NCBI GenBank assembly: GCA_046331425.1
Contig: JAXLQU010000017.1
Location: 48,511 to 112,510 of the forward strand
Length of the DNA: 64,000 nt
Source of the DNA: JANNUT01 sp046331425
GTDB lineage: Bacteria > Acidobacteriota > Polarisedimenticolia > J045
Reading direction: 5' to 3'
Below the pieces are notes generated by a model. The model searched no databases and was not told the origin of the DNA. It worked only from the letters and a program-made list of their open reading frames with translations. Below are positions 8,250 to 17,875 of this stretch, piece by piece; position 1 is the stretch's first letter, and each line of letters starts with the position of its first letter. A program made the translations under genes and the position numbers.

Positions 8250-9323
8250 TCAGCCGGAGGTGTGCTGTTTCAGCCCGAGGTCGGCCAACACCATCGGGCG
8301 CTCGGAGAGTCGCCGATCGGGGGCCACGGTCATCAAGATCGAAAGCGACAGCACCGTCGTTGATGTCGAAGGATCGACTTGCCACAGGCACTTGGCCCCC
8401 AAGCGAGCCGCGGCATGCAGCGCCAGCGGTAACGCCAGCGAGGCTTCACCGCCCGATTCGCGCAGCAGCACGGCGGCGGCGCGCATCGCATCTCCACTTC
8501 GCACCGCCTCCGCAAGTTCGGCTCGATCGTGGTGTCCAGCGCTGCACTGAATCGTCAGCAGCACCATGTCCCCGCGCCGCGGCTCGGCGTCGACGACGAG
8601 AGTCGGCCGGAGCTGCGCACTCTCCGCTTGAATCAACAGTTGCTCGATCAGCGCAACGAACAGTCCACGATCGCAGTACAAGAGCGTCGGTACGGCGAGC
8701 CCAACCCGCAGATCACCGCGCTCTGCCATCAACGTGCTGAGCGACTTGCGAAGGTCGAGGCGCTCCGGCCGCAGCGGCTGGGTTTCGGCCTCGGCTCGCC
8801 CTAGCGTCAAGAGTGCCTGCATCAGGTGTTCGGTCTCACGCAGTGTGCTCAGCGCCTGGCCACCGTAGCCGCGCCGCTCGGCAAGATTGGTCGTTGGATC
8901 GTTGTCGGCACCACGCGCGTCCAACAGCGCTTGGACTTCCCGTTCCGCACGTTGCAGTCGCGGCAGAACCAGGTTCCCGAGGTCCTGTAGGACTCGACCA
9001 TGTTCGAGCGCCGAAACCTCGGCTGCACCGAGTCGCTGCATGGCGTGGCGCAACTCGGCATCGGCACTCTGCAGCAGTCGTGACATACGAGCAGCCTCGG
9101 TCGAGGCAGGTGCCGGCTCTTGTGCTTCCGTCGCGGCCGGCGGCAGCGCTGTCGGCCCCTTGAACCACCCGACATAGACACCCACCGCCAGGGTCGCGAT
9201 CCCCGCAAAGAGCAGTGCTTGGGTCGCTGGCGTTCCGGCGATCGTGGCTCCGGTTGCTGCCGTCAATCCCACAGCCAGGACCAGTTCCACCCAGGTCAGG
9301 CCGCCCAGTCGGTCCAAATACAT
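8250..9323 (-). CDS. Membrane protein with degenerate histidine-kinase-like region
   Basis: The ATG at 9323 follows GGAGGG. Two hydrophobic helices occupy residues ~10-52, then a Pro/Ala linker and a long charged helical stretch (80-190). Residues ~180-260 follow the spacing of a sensor kinase DHp-to-ATPase transition: LLTLGRAEAETQPLRPERLD, then a counterpart of the N-box helix reading LFVALIEQLLIQAES. The Asn that binds Mg-ATP is missing, no recognisable H-box phospho-acceptor is present, and the DxGxG and GxGLG glycine motifs are absent. This suggests a pseudo-kinase or a scaffold with a decayed HATPase fold rather than an active kinase. The weak similarity is my own judgement; a profile search would decide. 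It lies between smc and the glycosyltransferase on the same strand. Confidence 0.6.
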   Translation of the reverse strand: MYLDRLGGLTWVELVLAVGLTAATGATIAGTPATQALLFAGIATLAVGVYVGWFKGPTALPPAATEAQEPAPASTEAARMSRLLQSADAELRHAMQRLGAAEVSALEHGRVLQDLGNLVLPRLQRAEREVQALLDARGADNDPTTNLAERRGYGGQALSTLRETEHLMQALLTLGRAEAETQPLRPERLDLRKSLSTLMAERGDLRVGLAVPTLLYCDRGLFVALIEQLLIQAESAQLRPTLVVDAEPRRGDMVLLTIQCSAGHHDRAELAEAVRSGDAMRAAAVLLRESGGEASLALPLALHAAARLGAKCLWQVDPSTSTTVLSLSILMTVAPDRRLSERPMVLADLGLKQHTSG

Positions 9324-9416
9324 GCACCACCCTCCGCAGTCGGTCGGAGGGAATATCGGCCTTGGGGCGAATTAGTGTAGGGGCGGGCCAAGATAGGTCA
9401 GGGCCCGCCCAGCGAC

Positions 9417-12400
9417 TCAGTCGAGGGTCATCGAGACCAAGCGGCTCACACCCGGCTCGGGCATGGTGACGCCGTAGAGCAAGTCGGCCATTTCCATCGA
9501 GCGCTTGTTGTGCGTGATCAGGATGAATTGCGTCCCTTCGGTGAAGCCTCGGATCGCATCCGCAAACCGGCCGACATTGGCTTCATCCAGCGGCGCATCG
9601 ACCTCGTCCAGCAAACAGAACGGCGGCGGCTGGAACTTGAAGATCGCGAACAGGACGGCGGTCGCCGCCAACGCCTTTTCGCCACCTGACATCAAGGAGA
9701 CCGACTGGAGCTTCTTGCCCGGCGGTTGGCAGATGATCTCGATGCCGGCTTCGAGTGGATTTTCTTCGTCCTCCAGGACCAAGTCGGCTCGACCGCCACG
9801 AAACAAGATCGCAAACTGCTCGCGGAAATATCGGCGAATATTGGTGAAGGCATCGAGGAATCGCTCGCGGCATTCCCGGTCCATCTTCTTGATCGAACTG
9901 CGCAGTTCCTCCATCGTCGACTCGAGGTCGGCTTTCTGACCGTCGAGTTCCTCGAAGCGCGCGTTCAGCTCGGTGAACTCCTGTTCGGCAAGCAGGTTGA
10001 CGGGGCCGACACGTTCACGCTTGTCGCGCGCCTGCTGGATCCGATCCTGCAGCGATGTGTCGTCGTCCCAAGGAACCGGCTCGAAGTCGCCGGCCGGCAG
10101 TTCTGCCGGGAGCTCTTGGGGCGAAACTCCCATCGCCTGATAGCAGTCTGTGAAGATATGCTCGCGCTCGATCCGTGCACGCTCGGCGCCCAAGCCAGCC
10201 GACTCGCGTCGCGCACGCGCCTCCTCCCACAGCTCGCTCGCCATCGAGACGCGCCGTTCTGCCTCACGCACGCGCGCCGTAACCTCGTCGACGTGGCGCG
10301 CGTGTTGTTGGGCTTGAAACTCGTTGAGTGCTCGAGCGGCGGCGAGCCGGTCTTGCTCCGCCTTGCTCTGTTCGGCGCGTTCGCGCAGTACGCCAGCGTC
10401 GGCCATCGCTTGGCCGCGCAGCTCCTGTCCGCGGCCGCGACGCTCGTCCAGATCGCGCAAGTCACGATCGATTCGCTCGCGATCGCGATCCATCGCGAGT
10501 CGGCGTTCGTCCAAGGCGCGCAACTCCGACGTGCTGCCGGCAAACGCCTCGGCGGAGGCGCGAGCCGCGTCCTCTTGCTGCACGATCTCGGCTCGTCGAG
10601 CATCGAGCGTCGATCGCAGCGCGGTGACGCGATGCTCGAGTTGCCCGAGCTGCGACTCCAACAACTCGGTGCGACCGATCGCTTCGTCGTGCGCACGCTG
10701 CGCCATCTCGCGCATGCTGGCGGCCAAACCGATTTCGCGATCCAGTCGAGCCAATTCGCGCTCAGCCTGCTCGGTCGCCAAGCGCGCGGTTGAAAACGCT
10801 CGGCGAGATTCCGCCAAGGACTCCTCGGCATGACGGCGCTCTTGCCCAGAGAGCAGCAATCGATCGCGCGATTGCGCCAACAACGCCGACGCCGCGGCCA
10901 ACGTCGCCTCCAATACCGCCACCTCGGAGGCCAACTCATCGCGTCGGCGCGCTCGTGCCAACAACCCATCTTGCGTCGATGCACCGCTGCCGTTGAGCGT
11001 CACCACACCGCTCGAGTCGACCGCGTGTCCATCGAGCGCCAAGAATGAAAATGCGGGGAACTTCCGATGAAGGTCGAGTGCGGCATCGAGCGTATCGACC
11101 AGCACCGCATCGTCGAGACGATGCGCCACCGCCGCACCGTGATCGCCCCTCGCCGACAGCGCGCCCAACAGCGTGCCGCGGACACGGTGATCTTGGCGCA
11201 ACTCCGTCGGGATCGTCGGCGCGATCGCCCTGACCGACGGCGAATCCAACGGCAGGAACGAGACACGACCCAAGGGAACGAGCGCGGCCGCATTGCGCAC
11301 CTCGCCGTCGCTGTCGACCACGATCGTGGGCAACAACGGAGCCAGATACGATTCGGCGGCTCGCTCGAACTCACGCGGGGCGCTCAACAGGTCGGCCACG
11401 AGCCCGCGCGAGCGAACACCGCGCTCCAACAGGTCCCGGGTGGCGTCGGCACCGGCCAGCCGCATGTCGAGCGAATCGAGCGCTGATTTCTCACCCGAAC
11501 GAGAACCCAGCTCAGCCGCGGTGCGCGCCTCGTGGGCGCGGGCCGCTTCGAGCGCGGCCTGCGCTGCATCTTCGGCCGCGCGCGCGGTTTGAACCACGAT
11601 CGCCAGTCGATCGGTCTCGGCACCACTGCGTGTCAGCGACTCCGACGCATGCTGCGCCGCGGTGTGAGCTTCATCGCGCTGTCCTTCCAACTTGCGGCCA
11701 GCCGCCTCGGCTTCGGCCAATCGATGCGTCTCGCGCTCGACCACTTCACGCACGGCAGACAACCGTGCGCTGGCATCGGCGCGTTGGTGCAGCGCTTCAT
11801 ACAGCTCGCGCTCCGCCGCGGCGCCCGCATCCTGCAGCGCTTTCAGTTTCTGACGTTCCCGATCCGCACCTTGCTGCGCTGCAAGCTGAACCGCAGCGGC
11901 CGCTTCGCGCTGTTCTGCCAACAGCGCCAACCCTTGAACCAGGTGCTCGCGTTCATCGGCGCTGCGCTGTTGATGTTCTTCCAGACGCTGTTCTTCCCCT
12001 TCTTGACGCCCGGCCTCATCCTCCAGCAGTTGTGCGCGCGTCAGGCCGGCTTCGATTTCTCGGGCCAGTCGCTCTTCATCCAGCCGCGCACGGTGGGCCG
12101 CATCAACCGCTTGCGCGCGCTCGCTGTGGGCCTGCTCGAGTTGCACGCGCGCCGCGCCGAACAACTCGGCCAACCGCGCGCGCTCACGCTCGAGGTGCGC
12201 CGATTCACGCTGCGCAACCGCAAATACCTCACTCAACTCTTCGGACTCGATCGTCAAGCGCTGCGCCCGGCGGCGATACCAGACGGTCCGCAGCGCGCGT
12301 AACTCATCGTCCAAGCGACGCGCGCGGCGCGCCAAGGACGCTTGCCGTTGCACCTGCTTACGCTGACGATCGACCTCGCGAAGAATGTCGTCGACGCGCA

Positions 12401-12971
12401 GCAGGTTGGCGCGAGTCGCCTCGAGCTTCAGGTCGGCCTGGCGGCGGCGGTCTTTGTATCCCGCAATACCGGCCGCTTCCTCGATGAATAGCCGTCGCTC
12501 CTTCGGCTTGCTGACCACGAACGAGGCGACGTGCGCCTGGTCGATGATCGCGTACGTCCGCGCCCCGGCGCGAATCTGTTCCAATAACTGACGGATGTCG
12601 GTCAGTCGTGAGCGGGCTCCGTCGACCAAGTACTCGCTGTCACCGGTGCGATAGAGACGGCGGGTCAAGGAGACACGAGTGCGGCCATCATCGAGCGAAC
12701 TGCCGTCGCGCGTGACCAAATGCAGCGTGACTTCAGCCATCCCACCCGGACCACGCTTGTCGCTACCGGAGAAGATGACGTCTTCCATCCGGGCACCGCG
12801 CAGCGCGCGGGCCGATTGCTCACCCAGCGCCCACTGCATGGCGTCGGCGATGTTGGACTTGCCGCATCCGTTGGGTCCCACGACGGCCGTGATGCCATGC
12901 GGGAACTCGATCACCACCTTTTCGACGAAACTCTTGAAACCCTGGACTTCCATCCGCTCGATCCGCAGCAT
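9417..12971 (-). CDS. smc: Chromosome segregation protein SMC
   Basis: The 1184-residue protein has the full SMC plan. The N-terminal ATPase half carries Walker A GPNGCGKSNIADAMQW (residues 32-47). Two long Glu/Arg/Ala-rich coiled coils flank a hinge around residues 510-660. The C-terminal half carries the ABC signature LMSGGEKALAATAVLF and Walker B FCLLDEVDAPLDEAN. The start MLRIERMEVQGFKSFVEK matches the usual SMC N-terminus. It works as a homodimer with ScpA/ScpB (not in this window) to organise and segregate the chromosome. The gene is downstream of the polyprenyl synthase on the same strand, separated by 53 bases. Confidence 0.97.
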   Translation of the reverse strand: MLRIERMEVQGFKSFVEKVVIEFPHGITAVVGPNGCGKSNIADAMQWALGEQSARALRGARMEDVIFSGSDKRGPGGMAEVTLHLVTRDGSSLDDGRTRVSLTRRLYRTGDSEYLVDGARSRLTDIRQLLEQIRAGARTYAIIDQAHVASFVVSKPKERRLFIEEAAGIAGYKDRRRQADLKLEATRANLLRVDDILREVDRQRKQVQRQASLARRARRLDDELRALRTVWYRRRAQRLTIESEELSEVFAVAQRESAHLERERARLAELFGAARVQLEQAHSERAQAVDAAHRARLDEERLAREIEAGLTRAQLLEDEAGRQEGEEQRLEEHQQRSADEREHLVQGLALLAEQREAAAAVQLAAQQGADRERQKLKALQDAGAAAERELYEALHQRADASARLSAVREVVERETHRLAEAEAAGRKLEGQRDEAHTAAQHASESLTRSGAETDRLAIVVQTARAAEDAAQAALEAARAHEARTAAELGSRSGEKSALDSLDMRLAGADATRDLLERGVRSRGLVADLLSAPREFERAAESYLAPLLPTIVVDSDGEVRNAAALVPLGRVSFLPLDSPSVRAIAPTIPTELRQDHRVRGTLLGALSARGDHGAAVAHRLDDAVLVDTLDAALDLHRKFPAFSFLALDGHAVDSSGVVTLNGSGASTQDGLLARARRRDELASEVAVLEATLAAASALLAQSRDRLLLSGQERRHAEESLAESRRAFSTARLATEQAERELARLDREIGLAASMREMAQRAHDEAIGRTELLESQLGQLEHRVTALRSTLDARRAEIVQQEDAARASAEAFAGSTSELRALDERRLAMDRDRERIDRDLRDLDERRGRGQELRGQAMADAGVLRERAEQSKAEQDRLAAARALNEFQAQQHARHVDEVTARVREAERRVSMASELWEEARARRESAGLGAERARIEREHIFTDCYQAMGVSPQELPAELPAGDFEPVPWDDDTSLQDRIQQARDKRERVGPVNLLAEQEFTELNARFEELDGQKADLESTMEELRSSIKKMDRECRERFLDAFTNIRRYFREQFAILFRGGRADLVLEDEENPLEAGIEIICQPPGKKLQSVSLMSGGEKALAATAVLFAIFKFQPPPFCLLDEVDAPLDEANVGRFADAIRGFTEGTQFILITHNKRSMEMADLLYGVTMPEPGVSRLVSMTLD

Positions 12972-13024
12972 CGCGGTGAGTCCTCCCCATAGCGCCTGGT
13001 GTCAGTCGGTCGTGGTCAAAAGGG

Positions 13025-13993
13025 TCAGCGATCGCGCGACAGGATTGTCGCCGGCAAGTCGATCAACACGTCCTTGTACGGGCTTGGCGGAAAGCGTTCC
13101 ACAACCGCGCGCGCGATCTCGGCGTGCTCGACCGCCATGCGGCGCGTGGCCTCGATGCAGCCATGCCGCTCCAGCGCCGCACGCAGCTCAGTGAATGTTG
13201 CCCGCGAGAAGGCTCCATCCTCCAGCACGGCCCGTACCTGGTTACGCTCCTCGTCGCTGCCGCGCTCCAACAGATCGATCCACGGCAACGTCAGCCGACC
13301 CTCGCGCAGATCCGACGCCACCGGTTTTCCAACCGTCGCTTCATCGCCCGACAGATCGAGCAGATCGTCGACCAATTGGAAGGCGATTCCGAGCGACATC
13401 CCGTAGCGCGCCATGTCTTCTTCGGTTTTTGGATCGGCACCGGCCAGCACCCCCGCGGAACGGCAGCAGGCGGAGAAGAGCCATGCGGTCTTTCGTTCGA
13501 CGATTGCCAGATGCTGCTGGCGTGTGACGTCGGCTCGCCCGCGCAGGTGCGCACCGAGGATCTCGCCTTCGATCATCCGTTCGGTCGCTTCGGCCAGAAT
13601 GTCGACGAGGCGGATCTTGCGCGCGCGAAGCGCCATGTTCATCGAACGGATGTAGAGGTAATCGCCCAACAACACCGTGAAGTGATTCCCGAACACGCTG
13701 TTGACCGACGGCCGGCCGCGGCGGGTGGTGGCCTCGTCGATGATGTCGTCGTGCACCAAGGTGGCGGTATGGATGAACTCGAAGACCGCGCCGAGCAGCA
13801 CATCATCGGTGCCTTGATAGTCGAGCAATCCAGACGTGAGCAGCACCAGCGTCGGGCGAATTCGCTTGCCGCCGGCCTGTCCGATGTAGTGGCCCGCCTC
13901 GTCGATCGGACCGAACTCGGAACGCAAATTGCCGAGGATTTCGGCCTCGACACGCGCTAGCTTGTCGCCGACCAGAAGGAGCACTTGCGCCAT
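13025..13993 (-). CDS. ispB: Trans-polyprenyl diphosphate synthase (octaprenyl/heptaprenyl type)
   Basis: The 322-residue protein contains the first aspartate-rich motif in LVHDDIIDEATTRRG, the second in FQLVDDLLDLSGDE, and the GGKRIRP substrate-binding motif near its N-terminus. These define class I trans-prenyltransferases that condense isopentenyl diphosphate onto farnesyl/geranyl diphosphate to make the quinone side chain. The VDILAEATERMIEGE stretch and total length fit the long-chain (IspB/HepT) group more than short-chain IspA. I chose the ATG at 13993 (MAQVLLLVGDKL) because it matches the family start; frames further upstream run into the preceding gene. Product chain length cannot be read from sequence by eye. 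A quinone product would serve the complex I encoded later in the window. Confidence 0.9.
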   Translation of the reverse strand: MAQVLLLVGDKLARVEAEILGNLRSEFGPIDEAGHYIGQAGGKRIRPTLVLLTSGLLDYQGTDDVLLGAVFEFIHTATLVHDDIIDEATTRRGRPSVNSVFGNHFTVLLGDYLYIRSMNMALRARKIRLVDILAEATERMIEGEILGAHLRGRADVTRQQHLAIVERKTAWLFSACCRSAGVLAGADPKTEEDMARYGMSLGIAFQLVDDLLDLSGDEATVGKPVASDLREGRLTLPWIDLLERGSDEERNQVRAVLEDGAFSRATFTELRAALERHGCIEATRRMAVEHAEIARAVVERFPPSPYKDVLIDLPATILSRDR

Positions 13994-14046
13994 GCCGGGA
14001 ACCGACCCGGGGATGGCGGCCTGTCTCGGCCGTTTGGCCTCGCCAT

Positions 14047-14748
14047 TCAAGAGGTCACCTTGCGTGGACGCGACTCGATCAACTGACCGGCCACATCGAA
14101 GACGTAGGTGACCGACGGATAGCGCCACTCCAAACCACCGCCGGCAAGCTGCACGGTTTCGTTGGGAAAACCGTGCCGCCGGAGAATTTTTCCACGCGAG
14201 GTCGCAACCCCAACCTGGTCGAGTTCACGTTGAAGCTCGCGCCACCCCGAGGCGTCAGCCAGCGCGATCGTCACGACCGCATGATTGCGGCGTCGAAAAT
14301 CGCGCGTGATGTCGACATCGTCCTCGGGAGCGTAGCGCACGGCGTCCCAGTCGGAACTGTCGGTAGCGCGCACCAATAATCGATCGGCGCCGCGATCATC
14401 GGGCAACGAGAAACTGAAGAACCCCTGTGAATCGGTGACCCCCTTCAACAACTCACGCTCCTCAGGTTGCTTCGAGGAGAACGGCAGCTTGGAGACACCG
14501 AACTGTCCGATCAGACGCACCGGAGCGCCCACTACCGGCAGCCCCTCGGCGTCGAACATTTGCCCCTCGATCGAGTTGCCGGCATGAACGGCGGTCGAGA
14601 CCACCAGTGCGATGGCGGTGCAGGTAAGTGGTCGGCGAACGAGTGCGCCCACGCGCCTCGTCGACTCTCGGAGTGTTCTCTGTAAACGCACGGCGAGCGC
14701 AGGATAACACCGCCGTTCTCGAGCCATCAAGACAACGTGATGTCTCAC
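14047..14748 (-). CDS. Secreted protein with carboxypeptidase-regulatory-like domain and BamE-like tail
   Basis: The start at 14748 overlaps the lolA stop (ATGA), implying coupling. A likely signal segment (LTCTAIALVVSTAVHA) begins about 40 residues in, so the true start may be later. After it, IEGQMFDAEGLPVVGAPVRL matches the opening strand of carboxypeptidase-regulatory-like (transthyretin-fold) domains, and VTDSQGFFSFSLPD is the matching return strand. Residues ~190-225 (KILRRHGFPNE, then WRYPSVTYVFDVAGQL) follow the pattern of SmpA/BamE repeats: a loop with Gly-x-Pro, an aromatic strand, then a Phe-x-x-x-Gly strand. It is probably periplasmic and may help lipoprotein or outer-membrane assembly, an inference from the LolA neighbour. 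The BamE resemblance is modest. Confidence 0.6.
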   Translation of the reverse strand: MRHHVVLMARERRCYPALAVRLQRTLRESTRRVGALVRRPLTCTAIALVVSTAVHAGNSIEGQMFDAEGLPVVGAPVRLIGQFGVSKLPFSSKQPEERELLKGVTDSQGFFSFSLPDDRGADRLLVRATDSSDWDAVRYAPEDDVDITRDFRRRNHAVVTIALADASGWRELQRELDQVGVATSRGKILRRHGFPNETVQLAGGGLEWRYPSVTYVFDVAGQLIESRPRKVTS

Positions 14749-15428
14749 TCCTTCACGACGTCGTACCCCTTGGGCACCGTGAGCGTGAACGCTTTCGCAG
14801 GAGGGATCGAGCAGCGTTCGGGAGGGTCGAAGGAAAAGGACATGCGATTGCCGAGCGTGTCGACGATGGTGACCCGCACCAGAGTGCCCGCCGACGCATC
14901 GGTTTCGATCAGCAGCCGTTCGAGATCATCACGCGGCGCGAGCGGTGTGAGTTCGATCAATCGATTGCCAGGGGAAGTCTTGGCCTCGTTGGCGTCCTTG
15001 GCAGCAAACCCGTCGAGCGTGCGAATACGCCCCGTAAGCAAGCGCGTCAGCGGGCCGTCGGTCGCCTCGGGGCCCTCTCGAACGATCACCTGCCGATCTC
15101 GCGGGTCGAGCATCCACCAGACCGTCCCGTCGATCGCTCCTCGCCGCCCCTCGGGTTTCCGGTATTCCCAGACCATGCGGCCGTCGGCGACGACCGTCAC
15201 CGTCCCCTGCCCCTGCACCTCGGAGCCGAAGTTGCTCGACTCATAGCGCTGCTCGAAGCGCGTTTTGAATGTGCCGAATTTCGCGTAGCGCTCGGCCAAC
15301 CGCGCGATCACCGCATCCGGTGGCACGGCCGGCACCCCGCCAACGGCGGGCACGTCTGCGCTCGCGCCGGGAGCGAAACAGACAGCCACGATGAGACCGA
15401 TCCAACCGATGACGAATCGCACGCGCAC
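14745..15428 (-). CDS. lolA: LolA-type outer-membrane lipoprotein carrier protein
   Basis: The 227-residue protein has a cleavable signal peptide (hydrophobic core IGWIGLIVAVCFAPGASA, cleavage near residue 24). The mature part shows the LolA pattern: an amphipathic N-terminal helix with FKTRFEQRY, a strand GQGTVTVVADGRMVWEYRKP, and the aromatic WWMLDPRDRQVIV segment typical of this family. LolA accepts lipoproteins from LolCDE in the inner membrane and carries them through the periplasm to the outer membrane. No LolB is next to it; the coupled downstream gene (BamE-like tail) might take a related role, which is speculation. Confidence 0.85.
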   Translation of the reverse strand: MRVRFVIGWIGLIVAVCFAPGASADVPAVGGVPAVPPDAVIARLAERYAKFGTFKTRFEQRYESSNFGSEVQGQGTVTVVADGRMVWEYRKPEGRRGAIDGTVWWMLDPRDRQVIVREGPEATDGPLTRLLTGRIRTLDGFAAKDANEAKTSPGNRLIELTPLAPRDDLERLLIETDASAGTLVRVTIVDTLGNRMSFSFDPPERCSIPPAKAFTLTVPKGYDVVKE

Positions 15429-15487
15429 ACTCTACGCGTCGGCCATAATCTCCGCCGCCTGCGCCGAGGAGCGCTGGAGGGGCCTTG

Positions 15488-16651
15488 ATGACGATCGTTC
15501 GCACCACCACGTTGGGGATCTTCGCGCTGCTGTTCACCATGACCGGGGCGCGAGCGGCAAACGAGGCCGACGCGCTCATGCTGGCGGCCGCCGCCTACGA
15601 AGCTGGCCGATGTGCTGAGGTGCTCTCGCTCTATGCAGGGTTGCCCGCCGACACGGCGCTGGATGGCGTCTCGCAGTACCGCTGGGGATTTTGCTTGGCC
15701 GAGCAACGACAGCCGGGGGCCGAAGAGCGCTACAGCAAAGCGGCCGAGCAGTTGGGACGCGAGGCTGACCGTCCCGGATCGAACCTGCTCGTGCACTTCT
15801 ATCGGGTGAATGCGTTGCTGAATCTGGATCGGAAGGACGACGCCAAAGCGGCCGCGCTCGCCGCGATTACCGCCTGGAAAGGGGCGCGATTCACCGTTCC
15901 CGCCGACGATGCGGTCTCGTGGTTTCGGCTTGGAAAGCTCACAGTCGACAGTGGCGATGCCGGGCGCGCTCGAGCCATTTCGTCGGCATAGCCGTTGCCG
16001 CCGCCCAACCGGGCGCGTTGCGACAAGCCTATCTGGAGCGGATCGCAAACCACGCACGCGAGCAGGGTGACACCGCGTTATCGACGGCGGCGCTCGCTGA
16101 GTTGGAGAAGGTTGCACCGTCCTCGCCGCGAACGCCGATGCAACGCGCACTGACGATGATCGAAGCGCGGCGGTGGGATGAGGCCAAGGCGATGTTGGAT
16201 CCCGCAGGGCGAGGTCAATCCGATGAAGCGGTCGCCGCGCGTTACGCCGCTGGTGTCGTAGAACGGGCCAGAGGGTCGATGCGTGAGCTGCCGTTCGGCA
16301 CCATGAACGCGCAAGGCAAACCGTTCGCCTCGTTATCGGATGAGGATCTGCTTCAGGCGGTCGGCGAGGCCGGGGCTGCCGGCTATCGTGCGATGGGAGG
16401 TGCCTCGCGCGAGCTCGCGCGCAAGCGTCAGGGGGGAACGCGGGCGGTGCCCGCGCCGGAAACCGCCGAGCAAATGCACCAGGCACAAGCCACCTTCGTC
16501 GGTGCGTTGCTCGAAGCGTTACGGCGCGGCGCCCCGTTGCAGGAGTGGGCGGTGCAGGGAGGATTCCCGCTCGATCTATCAACCGTGGGAAATACTCTTC
16601 GGCCAGCGGCTCGATCAAACGGGCGAGCGCCTTTCGATCGAGCCCAACTAG
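15488..16651 (+). pseudogene. Secreted TPR-like protein, frameshifted twice (pseudogene or sequencing errors)
   Basis: From the ATG at 15488 a signal peptide (IFALLFTMTGARA) is followed by helical TPR-like repeats with two conserved Cys (GRCAEVLS and WGFCLAEQ). This frame ends at a TAG near 15989. The protein clearly continues in the -1 frame from about 15975 (HFVGIAVAAAQPG, then AYLERIANHAREQG) to about 16565 (ATFVGALLEALRRG). It then appears to return to the first frame for a convincing tail, IYQPWEILFGQRLDQTGERL, ending at a TAG at 16651. One missing base near 15972-15977 and one extra base near 16565-16570 would restore a single frame of about 388 codons. Either the gene is broken or the assembly carries two indels. 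It is convergent with the next gene, which starts its stop only 21 bases away. Confidence 0.6.
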
Positions 16652-16672
16652 CGAGCGGACTGCGGGCTGTGA

Positions 16673-17875
16673 CTACTGAGAGAGCAACGCGATGACGGCC
16701 GCGAAGCGGCGAGCAAGCGCCATCAAGTAGGCGGCGCGGATCGGACTCGGCGCAACGGCCCACGGTTGCCATACCAACAGCGGCCAGCCGCCGGGAAGCG
16801 CTCGCGCCCGGTCGATCAATCGGGCCATCGCCACGAGAGTCCGCGGCTCGGCAAACTCCCCTTCTCGCGTCCTGACCTCCGCCGGCCAACCACCGGGGGC
16901 CAACTCCCCCGTGTTCCAGGCTTCGGGTCGTTCCAGGGAGCTGGCATCGATCCCAAGCTGCGCCGCCAACTGGCGGGCAATCGCCAGAACCTCCCCCGTG
17001 TGGGCCCCGATCCCTTGCGCCATCGGCCCCTGCTCCAGTCGGGTCGCAAGATCCCAGGGGTCGCTGTATCCAGCCTGCAGCGCGAGCTGTCTGGCGACGC
17101 GCTCGACCTCTGCTGCCTTGCGCCCGAAGTGCGAGAGCCTGCCTTCGATCTTGTCTCGCTGCCGGCGGCGTGCCCCTTGCCCCATCCGCTCCACTGCCAA
17201 TCCAGCGACCCCCCCTGCAAAACACCCGGCGCTCAACACCAATAACCAATGCCATTCATTCGGCGTCGCGAAAAAGGCGGCGACCAAACCAAAAGCGGCC
17301 ACCGCACTCAGCCAGCGCGACGCGCGCCGTCTCGCGTCAAGGTGCGTGTCGCACCGCATCAGCTCCTCTTCGGCCCGACGATGTGCAGCCGCGAGCGCGC
17401 GGCAATCGTGTGGATAGTGGCGAATCACGCCGACGCCTTCCGCACCGATCAGCGTGGCGATTCTGGCGGTGAACCGCTCGCGCCCGAGGGTTCGTGCTGG
17501 AAATCCGATCGATCGGCCGGCCTCGTCGCCCCCCAGGATCAACGTCGGCGATTCGTCGGGCCACTGCAGTTCGGCCGGCAGCTCGAGGAACAACTGCAAT
17601 CCATCGCGTCCGACCTGAACTCGCCGCTGTTTCCGCTCAGTGGCCAGATCGAGTGCTTCCAACAGCGCGGCCGCGAGTGTCGCTCCGTGATGGCCCGCGG
17701 CAATCACCGCGGGCCCCTCACCTGTCAGGGGTACCGCCAACTGTTGCACACCCGTTTCCGTCACCCAGCGCAACGAAATCGGTGGAACCGAGCCGAAGGT
17801 CGATGGCGCAGCGACAGCCGCGTGATCGGGCTTGATCGCTGGATTAATCCCCTGCTCACCGCGCGGGTCTATCAC
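16673..17875 (-). CDS. Hypothetical protein with two central transmembrane helices, 400 aa
   Basis: No family is recognised. The first ~170 residues look globular, with beta-rich segments such as VQVGRDGLQLFLELP. A hydrophobic pair (WLSAVAAFGLVAAFFATP and WLLVLSAGCFAGGVAGLAV, residues ~193-235) forms a probable helical hairpin. The C-terminal ~150 residues are basic and helical. The GTG start at 17875 overlaps the stop of the upstream DUF4870-like gene (GTGA), so the two are probably co-translated membrane proteins. Its function is unknown. Confidence 0.65.
   Translation of the reverse strand: MIDPRGEQGINPAIKPDHAAVAAPSTFGSVPPISLRWVTETGVQQLAVPLTGEGPAVIAAGHHGATLAAALLEALDLATERKQRRVQVGRDGLQLFLELPAELQWPDESPTLILGGDEAGRSIGFPARTLGRERFTARIATLIGAEGVGVIRHYPHDCRALAAAHRRAEEELMRCDTHLDARRRASRWLSAVAAFGLVAAFFATPNEWHWLLVLSAGCFAGGVAGLAVERMGQGARRRQRDKIEGRLSHFGRKAAEVERVARQLALQAGYSDPWDLATRLEQGPMAQGIGAHTGEVLAIARQLAAQLGIDASSLERPEAWNTGELAPGGWPAEVRTREGEFAEPRTLVAMARLIDRARALPGGWPLLVWQPWAVAPSPIRAAYLMALARRFAAVIALLSQ

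Noticed and set aside
9726..12302. Long plus-strand open frames antisense to smc
   Set aside because: They are shadows of the Glu/Arg/Ala-rich coiled coil in GC-rich code; their translations are Arg/Leu/Gln-rich without motifs, while smc is intact on the other strand.
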